The notes beneath the pieces are model-generated. The model was not told the origin of the DNA, ran no database searches, and saw only the letters and a program-made list of their open reading frames with translations. From Candidatus Vondammii sp. HM_W22 (GTDB lineage Bacteria > Pseudomonadota > Gammaproteobacteria > Chromatiales > Chromatiaceae): DNA of 64,000 nucleotides. Positions 1 through 9,575 of this stretch are shown piece by piece (within the stretch, counting starts at the first letter, position 1; every line of letters begins with the position of its first letter). The translations under genes were made by a program, and so were the position numbers. The DNA is taken from positions 1,426,001 through 1,490,000 of the forward strand of contig NZ_CP099567.1 of the NCBI RefSeq assembly GCF_022530855.2. The letters are read 5' to 3'.

Positions 1-985
1 GTGGAATCTCTTCCAGGACTGCATCGAACTTGTCCGTGGCACCCTGCTCGCGAAGCTGATTTTCCATATTGGTCAGCATGCCGCCGGGTACCTGGGCTAC
101 CAGTATCCTGGAGTCCACACCCCGCAGAGAACCCTCGAATTTGGCATATTTTTTACGCACTTCCCGGAAATAGGCCGATATCTCCTCAAGCGCATTAAGA
201 TTCAAACCCGTGTCGCGTTCAGTGTCTTCAAAAATGGACACCAGTGATTCAGTGGCAGAATGGCCATAAGTCATACTCATGGAGGAAATCGATGAGTCCA
301 CCATGTCGATTCCAGCCTCTGCCGCTTTCGCGATAGTAGTGGTACTCGTACCCGTAGTGGCATGACAGTGCAAGGCAATAGGAATGGAGATGGAGGCCTT
401 CAGCTTGCTGATCAGTTCGTTGGCCACATAAGGTTTAAGCAATCCCGCCATATCTTTGATGCAGATGGAAGAGCACCCCATATCTTCCAGGCTCTTGGCC
501 ATGTTCAGCCAGTAATCCAGATCATGCACCGGGCTGACTGTGTATGACATGGCACCCTGAGCATGTTTTCCAACTTGCAGAGTAGCTTTGACCGCCGTCT
601 CAAAGTTACGCAGGTCATTCATCGCATCAAAAATGCGGAACACATCCATGCCATTTACAGCAGCCCGCTCCACAAACTTTTCCACTACATCATCAGCATA
701 ATGACGGTAGCCGAGAATATTCTGGGCTCGAAACAGCATCTGCATCGGCGTATTTGGCATTGCGGCCTTCAACCGACGTAACCGTTCCCAGGGGTCTTCA
801 CCCAAATAGCGAATGCAGGAATCAAAAGTAGCACCGCCCCAGGTCTCCAACGACCAATAGCCCATCTGATCAAGTTTGGAGGCAATGGGCAACATATCAT
901 CAATCCGCAGACGTGTTGCAAACAGGGATTGATGAGCGTCACGCAGGACAAGCTCTGTAATGCCGAGTGGTTTTTGATCGCTCAT
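1..985 (-). CDS. oadA: Oxaloacetate decarboxylase alpha subunit (partial, 3' end beyond window)
   Basis: The open frame reads to the window edge, so the C-terminal biotin-carrier part is not visible. The N-terminus [20 protein letters not shown] and the later stretches [11 protein letters not shown] and [10 protein letters not shown] are typical of the carboxyltransferase (HMGL-like) domain of OadA/PycB; the RDAHQS aspartate and the HxH pair are metal ligands in the family. The enzyme moves the carboxyl group of oxaloacetate to biotin, and with OadB and OadG this drives Na+ export. The ATG at 985 is the only good start, because the upstream ATG in another frame stops within five codons. oadG lies just upstream on the same strand, giving the usual G-A order; oadB should follow outside the window. 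A pyruvate carboxylase B subunit is a close alternative, but the OadG neighbour favours the Na+ pump. Confidence 0.9.
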   Translation of the reverse strand, partial: MSDQKPLGITELVLRDAHQSLFATRLRIDDMLPIASKLDQMGYWSLETWGGATFDSCIRYLGEDPWERLRRLKAAMPNTPMQMLFRAQNILGYRHYADDVVEKFVERAAVNGMDVFRIFDAMNDLRNFETAVKATLQVGKHAQGAMSYTVSPVHDLDYWLNMAKSLEDMGCSSICIKDMAGLLKPYVANELISKLKASISIPIALHCHATTGTSTTTIAKAAEAGIDMVDSSISSMSMTYGHSATESLVSIFEDTERDTGLNLNALEEISAYFREVRKKYAKFEGSLRGVDSRILVAQVPGGMLTNMENQLREQGATDKFDAVLEEIP

Positions 986-1064
986 GGGTTCGTTTTCATT
1001 TGTTTTAAGTTACACGTTGAACACGTGATAAGCCGACAGTTTGATGTTACCAAATTGCTCGGGT

Positions 1065-1310
1065 TTATTGTGATCGATAACGGCTCATGGCCGCTACAAT
1101 CACTGCTGTTAGTTCATCTCCACCGGTTACAGCTTCGGGTACCGCCGCTACCTGGGCAGCGGTTTCCTGACCATCATTACCGGAGATTGCTTGTGTCAGA
1201 CGGAATACGCCGGACATGGTAAGAACCAATACAGAGAGAAAAATGAAAACGCTCCCCATGCCAAGCAGCATGAGATTAACGCCTTCCATCAACAAACCGG
1301 TTACAGGCAT
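1065..1310 (-). CDS. oadG: Oxaloacetate decarboxylase gamma chain
   Basis: Small single-span membrane protein of about 81 residues. It has one hydrophobic segment near the N-terminus (GVNLMLLGMGSVFIFLSVLV) followed by a polar Ala/Glu-rich tail, the architecture of OadG, which anchors OadA to the membrane OadB subunit. The frame is open to 1334, but a GGGAGAAGG sequence lies six bases before the ATG at 1310, so the protein probably begins MPVTGLLMEG. It precedes oadA by about 80 bp on the same strand. The family is poorly conserved in sequence, so the call rests on size, topology and position. The stretch from 1335 to about 1449 upstream holds no gene I can support. Confidence 0.8.
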   Translation of the reverse strand: MPVTGLLMEGVNLMLLGMGSVFIFLSVLVLTMSGVFRLTQAISGNDGQETAAQVAAVPEAVTGGDELTAVIVAAMSRYRSQ

Positions 1311-1449
1311 GTTCATCCTTCTCCCGATCCACAAATCATTTTAAACCAATAATATACCATCGTGCCTCTATACAATGAAGTGTACTACTGCTGGCTATAT
1401 TTTTTATGAGATAGGCTCTCTACTGTCAAGCCATTCGTTTCAAGTTTAT

Positions 1450-2169
1450 TTAATAACCCATTGTTTTACATATAAATAGACAGATGTATTGTATTCTTTG
1501 ATCCTTATTATTAAGTATAACAATAATTAAAGGAGCCTCCTCACGGTAGCCATCCGTAAGCCCAATGACTTCCTTACGACCTGTGCTGTCGGAATCCATG
1601 ATCACCAGCAAGCAAAGCTTGTCGTCTTGCCTTACGTTGCAATAAACACCGTCGGCCCAAATGTACACATAGCGCCGCTTTGATAAATCGCGCTTACGCC
1701 ACTGACCATATTCGCCTTCCCAAGTTTGCTTGAGGCGGCTTATGGTATTGGAGGACAAACCTTTGGCATCAGCGCCAAGCAAACCTGCCAGTGCGTCCTT
1801 GAAGTCGCCTGTAGAGATGCCTTTCAAGTACAACCAGGGCAGCAGCTCTTCAATGGTCTTCGCTCGCTTCAAGTACGGTGGCACCAAACCGCTGTTGAAC
1901 TTGATGCCTTGCCCGGTACGATCTCTTACTTTGGGAACCTTGACCCCAATATCACCAAGCCCTGTTTGGATCATACGTTCCGGCAGGTGCCCATTGCGTA
2001 CAACACCTTGTAAGCCTGATTCTCTCAGCAACCCTTGGTATTGTGCTAACAGGGTGGCGACTTCCGCCTCTATGGCTTGGGCTAATAGTTGCTGGGATCC
2101 GGTATGTAAAAGCTCAGAAAGGACATCTCGCGCGGGCCTATTCAGCCCGACAATATTATCATTCTTCAT
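1450..2169 (-). pseudogene. IS256-family transposase, C-terminus lost
   Basis: The first 215 or so residues read as a mutator-type (IS256) transposase: an N-terminal helical region, VRNGHLPERMIQTGLGDIGV, then the start of the DDE domain with the first catalytic Asp in YIWADGVY and the next Asp region in LLVIMDSD. After GLTDGYREEA the sequence leaves the family at about position 1530 and runs into unrelated residues (PLIIVILNNKDQ) before the stop, so roughly the last 190 residues, including the catalytic Glu, are missing. An imperfect end sequence of IS256 type lies upstream at about 2250-2275. It cannot be an active transposase. It sits in the gap behind oadG. Confidence 0.85.
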
Positions 2170-2399
2170 GTAGCGTACTCTTGTTGGTTGGTGATCGGCT
2201 AGGATCTTTTCCTTCCAACAGGATATACTGCTTTAATTCCTCATACACCAGAAATGACTATACCTCTTGCTCATACAGTAAACATGAGGTTCATGTAGGC
2301 TGTACAACTTGTTTTTATCAGCACGCTTCCGGAACTTCTTTTCCTTCCAGTATCTTTTGAACCGTGTCCCATGTGTTTACAGCTGTCTTTCCAGCACCT

Positions 2400-3536
2400 C
2401 CAGAGGCGGGATCAATACGATAGCCCAGGCGGCCGCTAACAACATCAAAACTGAAGAAGATCTCAACGATTTTCGGCAAATACTGACCAAAATCACGGTC
2501 GCTGCAGCACTCAACGTTGAACCAGATGATCATCTTGGCTTTGCCAAACATGAACAGTCCGAAGCGAGTAATAGCCGCAACGCTACTACTGGCAAGACCT
2601 TGCAAACGGAAGATGGCCAGTTTGAACTAGATACTCCACGAGAAAGAGCGGGCAGCTTTAAACCCCGACTGGTTAAAAAGCACCAGCGTCGATTTACCTC
2701 AATGCATGACAAGATCCTCTTCCTGTATACTCAGGGTATGACGACCCGCGAAATCGTCACGACATTCAAGGAAATGTACGGAGCCGATGTCTCCGCCACA
2801 CTCATATCCAAAGTTACTGATGCAGTTATCGAACAGGTTGTCGAATGGCAATCTTGCCCCCTGGATGGAATTCAGCCTATTTGTTTATCTGGACAGCATT
2901 GTCGTTAAAATCCGGCAAGAGCAAGAAAGTGATAAATAAAGCGATTTATCTCGCTCTGGGCGTCAACCTGGAAGGCCACAAGGAATTATCGGGGGAGAAT
3001 GAGGGTGCCAAGTTCTGGCTGAACGTGCTGACAGAGCTTCAGAATTGCGGTGTGGAGGATATTTTGATTGCCTGTGTCGATGGCTTAAAGGGCTTTCCTG
3101 ATGCAATCAAAACGGCTTTTCCGAATATCCAGCTGTGTATTGTGCATACGCTACGGAACTCGATGAAGTAGGTGCTCTGGAAAGACTACAAGAAAGAGTT
3201 ACCAGTCCATCACCGGGGAAGAAGCCTTACCGGGGCAGGATAAATTCTCTGACCGATGGGACAACAAATACCCCCGGATCAGCCGCTCCTGGAGTGCCCA
3301 TTGGCAGAATCTCAACACGCGGTTCAACTACCCGGAAGACAGACGAGCGGAAGTTGTTTCCAACCGATGACTCGGCAAAGAAGGTCATCCACTTGGCAAT
3401 CCAGGCCGCATCGAAAAAGTGGACAATGCCGACCCGTCATTGGAAACCAGCACTGGATAGATTTATGATTGAGTTTGTAGAACGCTTAGCGGTGTATATT
3501 TAACCTTGGCTGTCACACAGAAAACTTTACAGGCTC
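2400..3536 (+). pseudogene. IS256-family element, degenerate transposase
   Basis: Closely resembles the IS256-type gene at 41250-42120. Readable pieces lie in three frames: about 2427-2905 (TIAQAAANNIKTEEDLNDFR, later MTTREIVTTFKEMYGADVS), 2905-3171 (NKAIYLALGVNLEGHKE, then FWLNVLTEL and ACVDGLKGFPDA with the catalytic region) and 3135-3503 (C-terminal WKPALDRFMIEF). Small indels separate them. The first codons and the left end are deleted. The right end survives: the reverse complement of 3512-3536 begins GAGCCTGTAAAG, matching IS256-type termini. That end is inserted in the IS5-type transposase gene on the other strand. Confidence 0.8.
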
Positions 3537-4269
3537 TACCGATCTTCACGCCGGCCCTGACTTGCCCGATGCTACGCACCAGTCGATTGGCCTGCTGGGC
3601 AAGCACGTACTCAACTCGAGCCCGAACTCTTGATCGTTTTCGGCTTGCCTCTTGCTCCCGTTTATTCAAGAGGCGTTTGTGTGTCGACTTGCGGTGAATG
3701 TGACTGCGATAAGCAGAACCGGCCCAGATACTGCCATTACTGTTGTTCTCATCCAGCAGTTCCTCGAAGACTGGGCTATTATGAGCTTCAGCTAATGTGA
3801 TGACGTACTTGCGAATGACCTTGTGCTTCCGGTCTACGCTGATGTGGCTTTTGTACCCATAGTGGGTTTTGCCATGCTTCTTAGTCCAGTGGGCTTCAAC
3901 ATCCTTCTGGCGGCGTTTGTTATCACCCCATGCCTCAGGGCTATCTCCGGCTTTGATCTGCCTATTTTCCTCTCGCGTATTACGTTGCCTGGGTACTGGG
4001 ACGATAGCGGCATCTACAATCTGTCCTTTGCGAGCACTGAAGCCTGCTGCATCAATCTGGATCAACAGCGCTGAAAAGAGTTTATCAACAAGGCCTCGTT
4101 CTTTCAGGCGCTCACGATATACCCAAACCGTTTTAGCATCGGGCTCCTTACCTTCCAGGCTCAACCCAAGAAAATGACAAAAGCTATAGGGATCCCGTAT
4201 TTGGAACTCTGCTTGATCACCGGATAGATTGGACAAATGCTGTAGGACCAACACCTTTACTGGGGTCAC
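3463..4269 (-). pseudogene. IS5-family transposase, damaged at both ends
   Basis: The body is an IS5-type DDE transposase: FQIRDPYSFCHFLGLS, VDAAIVPVPRQRN (first catalytic Asp), HYGYKSHISVD, and RARVEYVLAQ (catalytic Glu). The motif that normally reads WADSAYRS here reads WAGSAYRS, so the second catalytic Asp is replaced by Gly. The start is damaged: compared with the fragment at 47353-47480, 38 bp are missing between two AAGGTG repeats, which shifts the frame and leaves only a GTG restart (MTPVKVLVL). The last 25 or so residues come from an IS256 end that interrupts the gene at about 3536. The gene therefore carries three independent inactivating lesions. Confidence 0.85.
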
Positions 4270-4457
4270 TGTTTTTATAAACTGAGCCCAGCAATACCCG
4301 AAAAACCTCCTAGTCTACGGTCCTTTCCAGCTTTGGCAGCGAGTCTCCCAGCTGCTCAAGGACATCAAGTCTGTCTTGATGGTCAAAAAATTCGGTTGCA
4401 CGACTTTTACCAATGGTTGTTTGAGTTGGTTACTGTTATCGCTGATTTTGAAAGGTT
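3537..4457 (-). mobile_element. IS5-family element remnant
   Basis: Extent of the IS5 copy. Its left terminus in transcription sense, starting near 4457 with GAGCCTCTAAAAACC, abuts the end of darP. The other end is lost where the IS256 copy is inserted at 3536/3537. The 4270-4457 leader holds no gene and resembles 47222-47340, which belongs to a second, shorter IS5 fragment. Confidence 0.65.
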
Positions 4458-4458
4458 T

Positions 4459-4965
4459 TTAGAGGCTCTTTAAATATGTGAATAATTTTCTTTGTGCGGC
4501 CGGAATCCTCTCTTCTGCTAGCTCTTTTTTTCCGGCCCGGATCAGTTGTCGCATGTGTTGCCTGTCGGCATCCGGGCAGAGACTGAGTAACTCATTCAAA
4601 ACTTCATCATCTCCCTGGAGCAGTCGTTCGCGCCAGCGCTCAAGACGGTGAAAATGGTGGGTATCCTGAAGATGATCATCATCCATACGGGAAAACAGTT
4701 GCTCTACCTGCTCGGCATCTTCATTTTTCAACAATTTTGCCAGCCGACGGATATGCCTGCGCATGGCATTGTGACTCTTAATTCTTCGAGACTCCTCCAG
4801 CGCATCAATCATGGTGCGGCTAAAGTTAAGCTGCTCCCACTGCTGAGTCTTCAAACCGATCAGTCGTTCGCCCAATTTCTCCAGGGCATGCATCTCGCGC
4901 TTAAGCTGGCTTTTGCTGACCAGCTCTTCTTCGAACTCATCTTCTGAATCAAAATCTTCAGACAT
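4459..4965 (-). CDS. darP: Ribosome biogenesis protein DarP/YjgA (DUF615)
   Basis: 168 residues, acidic at the N-terminus (MSEDFDSEDEFEEE) and then highly charged and helical, with the family-like stretches SKSQLKREMHALEKLGERL and RREIRRLAKLLKNEDAE-type sequence (here HIRRLAKLLKNEDAE). DarP/YjgA proteins associate with late 50S ribosomal precursors and help maturation of the peptidyl-transferase centre. Length matches the family (about 170-185). The stop codon lies beside the IS5 terminus at 4457; the C-terminus LFTYLKSL looks nearly complete, so the insertion probably only replaced the downstream region. recJ follows upstream on the same strand, about 50 bp away. Confidence 0.88.
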   Translation of the reverse strand: MSEDFDSEDEFEEELVSKSQLKREMHALEKLGERLIGLKTQQWEQLNFSRTMIDALEESRRIKSHNAMRRHIRRLAKLLKNEDAEQVEQLFSRMDDDHLQDTHHFHRLERWRERLLQGDDEVLNELLSLCPDADRQHMRQLIRAGKKELAEERIPAAQRKLFTYLKSL

Positions 4966-5016
4966 ATTATTTCCTATATTTTAACAGGGGTATTTTGCTG
5001 GTTTCTCAACCAACAC

Positions 5017-6756
5017 TCACTCTAATACCTTCTCAAAATGTTCAACGATAAGTTGTAATTTCCGTGTACCTCTGAATTCATTGATATCCAGGCGGTAGGC
5101 GATATGCAGCTTTTCATTGCCATTTCCCGACTGGTTTTCTACCTGATTAAACGCGATCGCATCCACTCGCTGCCCCCCATCTTCCGGTTCCAGCACCATT
5201 TTAAGATGCCTCTCGCCGACGACTCGCAGGCTGACGATGCGAAACACACCATCAAACAGCGGTTCAGGAAAGCCTTGTCCCCAAGGACCGGAACTGCGTA
5301 AAAGTTCAGCCAGTTGAAACGATAAATCCCGGCAATCCAACGCACCATCAGACAGGATAACGCCATTCAACCCTTCAGCATCAATGCTTTCTCTGACCTG
5401 TGCATCAAACTGATCCTTGAAAGCATCGAAATCCGTCCTTCGAAGGCTCAACCCCGCTGCCATGGCATGCCCCCCGAATTTTTCCAGTAACTCAGGATAG
5501 CGGGTCGCGATTGCATCCAGGGCGTCCCGTATATGCAATCCCGGTATTGAGCGCGCAGACCCTTTGATCATACCCTCTTCAGCCGGTGCAAAGGCAATCA
5601 CCGGGCGATGAAACCGCTCACGGATTCGAGCCGCCAGAATCCCGATGACGCCCTGATGCCAATCTTCCCTGAAAATGGCGAGTCCAAAAGGCAGGTCTCC
5701 ATCAGGAATAAGCGTCTCTATATCTCCAACGGCCTGTTGTCGCATTTCATTTTCGATCTGACGACGCTCCCGGTTCAGTTCATCAAGTGACCTGGCCAGC
5801 TCAAACGCCACCGTTGCATCTTCTGTCAACAGACACTCGATGCCGATAGACATATCATCCAATCTACCGGCCGCATTGAGTCTTGGGCCTATGGCAAAGC
5901 CCAGATCGGATGCGACCACCCGTTGCAGATTTCGCCCTGAGCGCTCAAATAGAGCCTTGATACCTTCACAACAGTGGCCTGAACGAATTCGCTGCAACCC
6001 CTGATAGACCAGAATCCGGTTGTTGTGGTCCAAAGGAACCACATCGGCCACAGTGCCCAGTGCCACCAAATCCAGAAGTGCTGCCAGATTGGGTTCCTGA
6101 ATCCCTTTTTGTTTAAACCACGCTTCACTGCGCAACAGCTTCCTCAATGCGACCATCAGGTAAAAAATCACACCGACACCGGCCAGATTCTTACTACTGA
6201 AGGATTCACCGGGATTATTTGGATTAACAATGACATCGGCATCCGGCAGAGTGCGGCCCGGTAAATGGTGATCGGTAATCAGCACCTGCATGCCCGCTGC
6301 CTTGGCTCTTTTCACACCCTGAATGCTTGAAATACCGTTATCCACCGTCACCAAAAGATCAGGCTTTCGCTTCAGCGCCTCCTCTACAATCTCCGGTGTC
6401 AGTCCATAGCCATACTCAAAGCGGTTGGGTACGAGATAATCAACCTGTTGAGCACCCATAGCTCTCAATGCCTTGATTGCGAGAGCACAGCTGGTCGCAC
6501 CATCGGCATCGAAATCAGCAACGATGATGATTTTTTTGCCCTCTTTAATGGCACTAAAGAGCAGAATGGCTGCTTCTTTTGTCCCACCCAAGTTATCGGG
6601 TGTGAGCATCTGTTCCAAACCCATATCCAGCTCTTTGGATGAGGTCAGACCGCGCAGTGCATAAATCCGCCGCAACACCGGGTGCAACTGATCGGAGAGA
6701 TCGTTGGTTACATCCGGCAGAGAGGAGCGGAGGATCTTCTTTTCAACTCTAATCAT
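5017..6756 (-). CDS. recJ: Single-stranded-DNA-specific exonuclease RecJ
   Basis: 579 residues, the usual length. The DHH phosphoesterase motifs are all present: ADFDADGATSC (about residues 80-90), VDNGISS (about 138), ITDHHLPG (about 160), then a DHHA1 half with GGHAMAAGLSL (about 425) and a C-terminal OB-like domain. RecJ is a 5'-3' exonuclease on single-stranded DNA, working in RecF-pathway recombination, mismatch repair and base-excision repair. The reading frame is intact with no sign of decay. It lies between darP on the same strand and a divergent phosphopantetheinyl transferase gene, so the 110 bp between them must hold both promoters. Confidence 0.95.
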   Translation of the reverse strand: MIRVEKKILRSSLPDVTNDLSDQLHPVLRRIYALRGLTSSKELDMGLEQMLTPDNLGGTKEAAILLFSAIKEGKKIIIVADFDADGATSCALAIKALRAMGAQQVDYLVPNRFEYGYGLTPEIVEEALKRKPDLLVTVDNGISSIQGVKRAKAAGMQVLITDHHLPGRTLPDADVIVNPNNPGESFSSKNLAGVGVIFYLMVALRKLLRSEAWFKQKGIQEPNLAALLDLVALGTVADVVPLDHNNRILVYQGLQRIRSGHCCEGIKALFERSGRNLQRVVASDLGFAIGPRLNAAGRLDDMSIGIECLLTEDATVAFELARSLDELNRERRQIENEMRQQAVGDIETLIPDGDLPFGLAIFREDWHQGVIGILAARIRERFHRPVIAFAPAEEGMIKGSARSIPGLHIRDALDAIATRYPELLEKFGGHAMAAGLSLRRTDFDAFKDQFDAQVRESIDAEGLNGVILSDGALDCRDLSFQLAELLRSSGPWGQGFPEPLFDGVFRIVSLRVVGERHLKMVLEPEDGGQRVDAIAFNQVENQSGNGNEKLHIAYRLDINEFRGTRKLQLIVEHFEKVLE

Positions 6757-6870
6757 GGGTAAAAATGGCTCATTCAGACGAATTTCTTAAAATAGTATCT
6801 GCCCGGAAGCGATTAAAAAGAGGCATAATGGCAGCAGGATATCAGAAGCTATCCCACAGGACAGCCACTA

Positions 6871-7605
6871 TTGAAACCATTAATCAATCCGGCGTGGCGT
6901 GCATCCCATGCCCACCCGGCCCTGCCCAAAAAAGGCGAACTCCACCTCTGGCTCATCTCACTTGAATTGGCAGAAGATGACTACTTGCCCCTTCTCTCTC
7001 CGGATGAGCTGGGGAGGCGTGTATGCCTGCTGTCACAGCAGGAAAAGAGGCGTTTCACGCTGGCCCGCGGATCCATGCGCGCTATCCTCTCAACCTATCT
7101 TGGGATAAAACCGCAGCAGCTGATTTTCAGCTATGGAGAGAAAGGAAAACCCTCTCTCAAGATCAATTCAGGTGATCTGCGGTTCAATCTCTCTCATGCT
7201 GGCAACCTTGCCCTGTTGGCCGTTACCCAGGGATTATCTGTCGGTGTCGACCTGGAGCCGATCACTGAGCGTGCGCAAGCACGCAGGATTGCCCAACGCA
7301 TTTTTGAACCTGCAATAGTCAGCAGCCTCTCACAGCTTGATAATGATGAGTACCCGCTCCATTTCTTAGCGGAATGGACCGGTCTGGAGTCACGTGTAAA
7401 GGCCATCGGTAAGGGAGTGTTCTCGTCTGCAGACGAAGTCTCTGGCGTTGAGAGCAGAAATTTTCAGCCAGAAGAGGGATGGATAGCATCTGTGGCAATG
7501 GAGCAGGCCCTGCCGGCAGCCAAAAACTGGTTAAGTTTTCGTTTTCCGCACAGGAAAAGCGATCATGCAACTGCACTCCCAAAAGCTGAAACATTACGAA
7601 TTTAG
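6871..7605 (+). CDS. 4'-phosphopantetheinyl transferase superfamily protein
   Basis: 244 residues with the Sfp/AcpT-type signature: FNLSHAGNLALLAV (about residues 107-120), the metal-binding VGVDLEP motif (about 123-129), and the second motif, here WTGLESRVKAIGKG, in which the usual WTxxEAxxKA keeps the Glu and Lys. The enzyme moves the 4'-phosphopantetheine arm of coenzyme A to a serine of carrier proteins. The start is a TTG, the only in-frame candidate after an upstream stop at 6826, with AGGA nine bases before it. It is divergent from recJ. No polyketide or peptide synthase gene is in the window, so the target carrier (fatty-acid ACP or another) is unknown. Confidence 0.85.
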   Translation: MKPLINPAWRASHAHPALPKKGELHLWLISLELAEDDYLPLLSPDELGRRVCLLSQQEKRRFTLARGSMRAILSTYLGIKPQQLIFSYGEKGKPSLKINSGDLRFNLSHAGNLALLAVTQGLSVGVDLEPITERAQARRIAQRIFEPAIVSSLSQLDNDEYPLHFLAEWTGLESRVKAIGKGVFSSADEVSGVESRNFQPEEGWIASVAMEQALPAAKNWLSFRFPHRKSDHATALPKAETLRI

Positions 7606-7688
7606 GATTCAGTTACTGTGCTTATTTGCCTAAACTCCCACACTTGTCGTCACATCGGAAGTAATTTCTCAAAGGCTTGTCAATCCCA

Positions 7689-8432
7689 ATGAACAACAAC
7701 CCATTACTCGGTTTCAACTATTTGCTTAAAGGCTTCCGCATGCTACAGCAGCCGGGGCTTAAACGTCACATCCTGGTTCCCCTGTTGATCAATATCATCG
7801 TTTTTTCCCTGGTTGGCTGGGCAGGTTACAGCTACTTTGACGCTTTTCTGAACAGTCTATTGCCGGAGTCGAGTATGTTCAGTTTTCTCCGCTGGATACT
7901 CTGGCCGCTGTTTGCATTAGCGGGAGTGCTCATCACCTTTTATACCTTTACGGCCATAGCCAACCTGATTGCAGCTCCATTCAACAGCCTGCTATCAGCA
8001 AAAGTCGAGCAGATGGTCACGGGGAAAATGCCACCGGAGAACCAGCAGGGTCTTAGCAAAATTATCCTGCCAACTATCCTTTCAGAGTTAAGAAAACTGA
8101 GCTATTTTCTAATCCGCGCATTGCCACTACTGCTGCTCTTTATCATTCCTGTCGTCAATATTGCAGCCCCTTTCTTATGGCTGTTATTCAGTGCCTGGTT
8201 CCTGGCACTGGAGTATGGCGATTACCCCATGGGAAACCATGGACTGAGATTTTCAGAACAGCATAACCGCATGAAACAGGTACGTTTTACTGCGATGGGG
8301 TTCGGTGGAGGAGTCACACTGCTGCTGCTGATTCCACTGCTCAACTTCGCCGCCATGCCTGCTGCGGTGGTGGGTGCCACGCTCTTCTGGTGTGAGAAAC
8401 GTGAGAGTCTGGAGGCTCCTGAATTCAGTTAA
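7689..8432 (+). CDS. cysZ: CysZ-like membrane protein (EI24 family)
   Basis: About 247 residues with hydrophobic segments at roughly residues 22-42, 60-85, 135-165 and 200-225. The start NNPLLGFNYLLKGFRMLQQP and the loop AAPFNSLLSAKVEQ match CysZ, an inner-membrane protein associated with sulfate uptake for cysteine synthesis; the wider EI24 family includes members of unknown function. I chose the ATG at 7689; a TTG at 7677 would add four residues. It follows the phosphopantetheinyl transferase by about 80 bp on the same strand. No cys genes are adjacent, so the sulfate role comes from the family only. Confidence 0.8.
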   Translation: MNNNPLLGFNYLLKGFRMLQQPGLKRHILVPLLINIIVFSLVGWAGYSYFDAFLNSLLPESSMFSFLRWILWPLFALAGVLITFYTFTAIANLIAAPFNSLLSAKVEQMVTGKMPPENQQGLSKIILPTILSELRKLSYFLIRALPLLLLFIIPVVNIAAPFLWLLFSAWFLALEYGDYPMGNHGLRFSEQHNRMKQVRFTAMGFGGGVTLLLLIPLLNFAAMPAAVVGATLFWCEKRESLEAPEFS

Positions 8433-8469
8433 TCGGCCTAATCTAATGAAAAACAGGAGCACAGAGGTC

Positions 8470-9570
8470 GCAGAGGGTTATTGTTTTCAGATATTCCAGG
8501 AGCCCGTCGGATATAACGTTGTTCGGTGGTTTCGTTCGGGACACGCAGGAGCAGTCATGTTGGTGAGATGGTATCCGCCTATAACGCAGGTGTAAAGGGA
8601 GGTGGAAATCACAAATAAAGATGCAACCGGAATGGCAAAGCCAAGATCCGCAACGCTGGCAGCAAATAATCCCTCCGTTGCTGAAACGCCGCTTTACGCT
8701 GTTCCACAATCGCCTGAGTCTCTTCGGTAAATGCAGCCAGTGCAGCATACTGTGCAGGCGTGGGTGCCGAGAGAAAAATATTCTGCGCCAGCCGCTCCAC
8801 CGCCGCCATGTAATGGACAGGGGCAACCAGCCAGCCAAGACGCCAACCGGTCATACCGTAGTATTTAGAGAAACTGTTAATGATGAACAGGTCATCCGCA
8901 ACAGACAGTGCCGTACTTTCGTCCGAGCCGTAGACCAGGCCATGATAGATTTCATCAACAATCAATGTGCCTCCGCGGGCACTCACCACCTGATAAATAG
9001 CGTTAAGTTCTTCCCGGTCAATCAGAGTGCCTGTAGGGTTGACGGTGAGGCAATCATCACTGCGCGCGTGTTCTCACTCCACGCCTCTGCGACAAGGTTT
9101 GCAGTCAGTTGATAATCGGTTTCCGGCCCTACCGCAAGGGTGATAGGTTCACCTGATACCAGTTGTACAAAATGCCGGTTGCAGGGATAACCCGGATCAG
9201 CCATTAATACAGCCTCTCCAGGGTTTATCAATACACTCATCACCAACTGCAGAGCACCTGAGGCACCGGGGGTAACCAGCACTCTCGCAGCATCCACTGC
9301 AACGCCATAACGATGCTGGTAATCATTGACTATCGCCTTGCGAAGCTCAGGTATGCCGGTAGCCGGTGTGTAGTGTACCTGACCATCATCCAGGGCCTGC
9401 TTGCCGGCTTGAATAATGGAACTTGGTGTATTGAAGTCAGGTTCTCCAATTTCCATGTGGATAATTGATCGCCCTTGTGCCTCCAGCTCCTTGGCGCGAG
9501 CCAGTAGTTCCATCACATAAAAAGGCCGAATTTTATCCATCTGGGTTGCAGCTGCCCGAGTTTTGCTCAT
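8470..9570 (-). pseudogene. Class I/II aminotransferase, frameshifted
   Basis: PLP-dependent aminotransferase of the fold-type I aspartate-aminotransferase group. The N-terminal half (9022-9570) reads MSKTRAAATQMDKIRPFYVM, then EIGEPDFNTP and ADPGYPCNRHF. A one-base deletion in a run of A at about 9039-9041 (SPSNPTG region) shifts the frame. The second half (8609-9035) has VDEIYHGLVYG and the Lys-containing SFSKYYGMTGWRLGW. At least one more shift follows near 8650, after which only scraps (RYIR-like) of the C-terminus remain. It lies just downstream of cbbY. The active-site Lys codon survives, but no continuous protein can be made; a sequencing error cannot explain all the breaks. Confidence 0.85.
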
Positions 9571-9575
9571 TGTTT

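Noticed and set aside
1-198. Forward frame at the window start
   Set aside because: Antisense to oadA, whose codons and motifs are clear.
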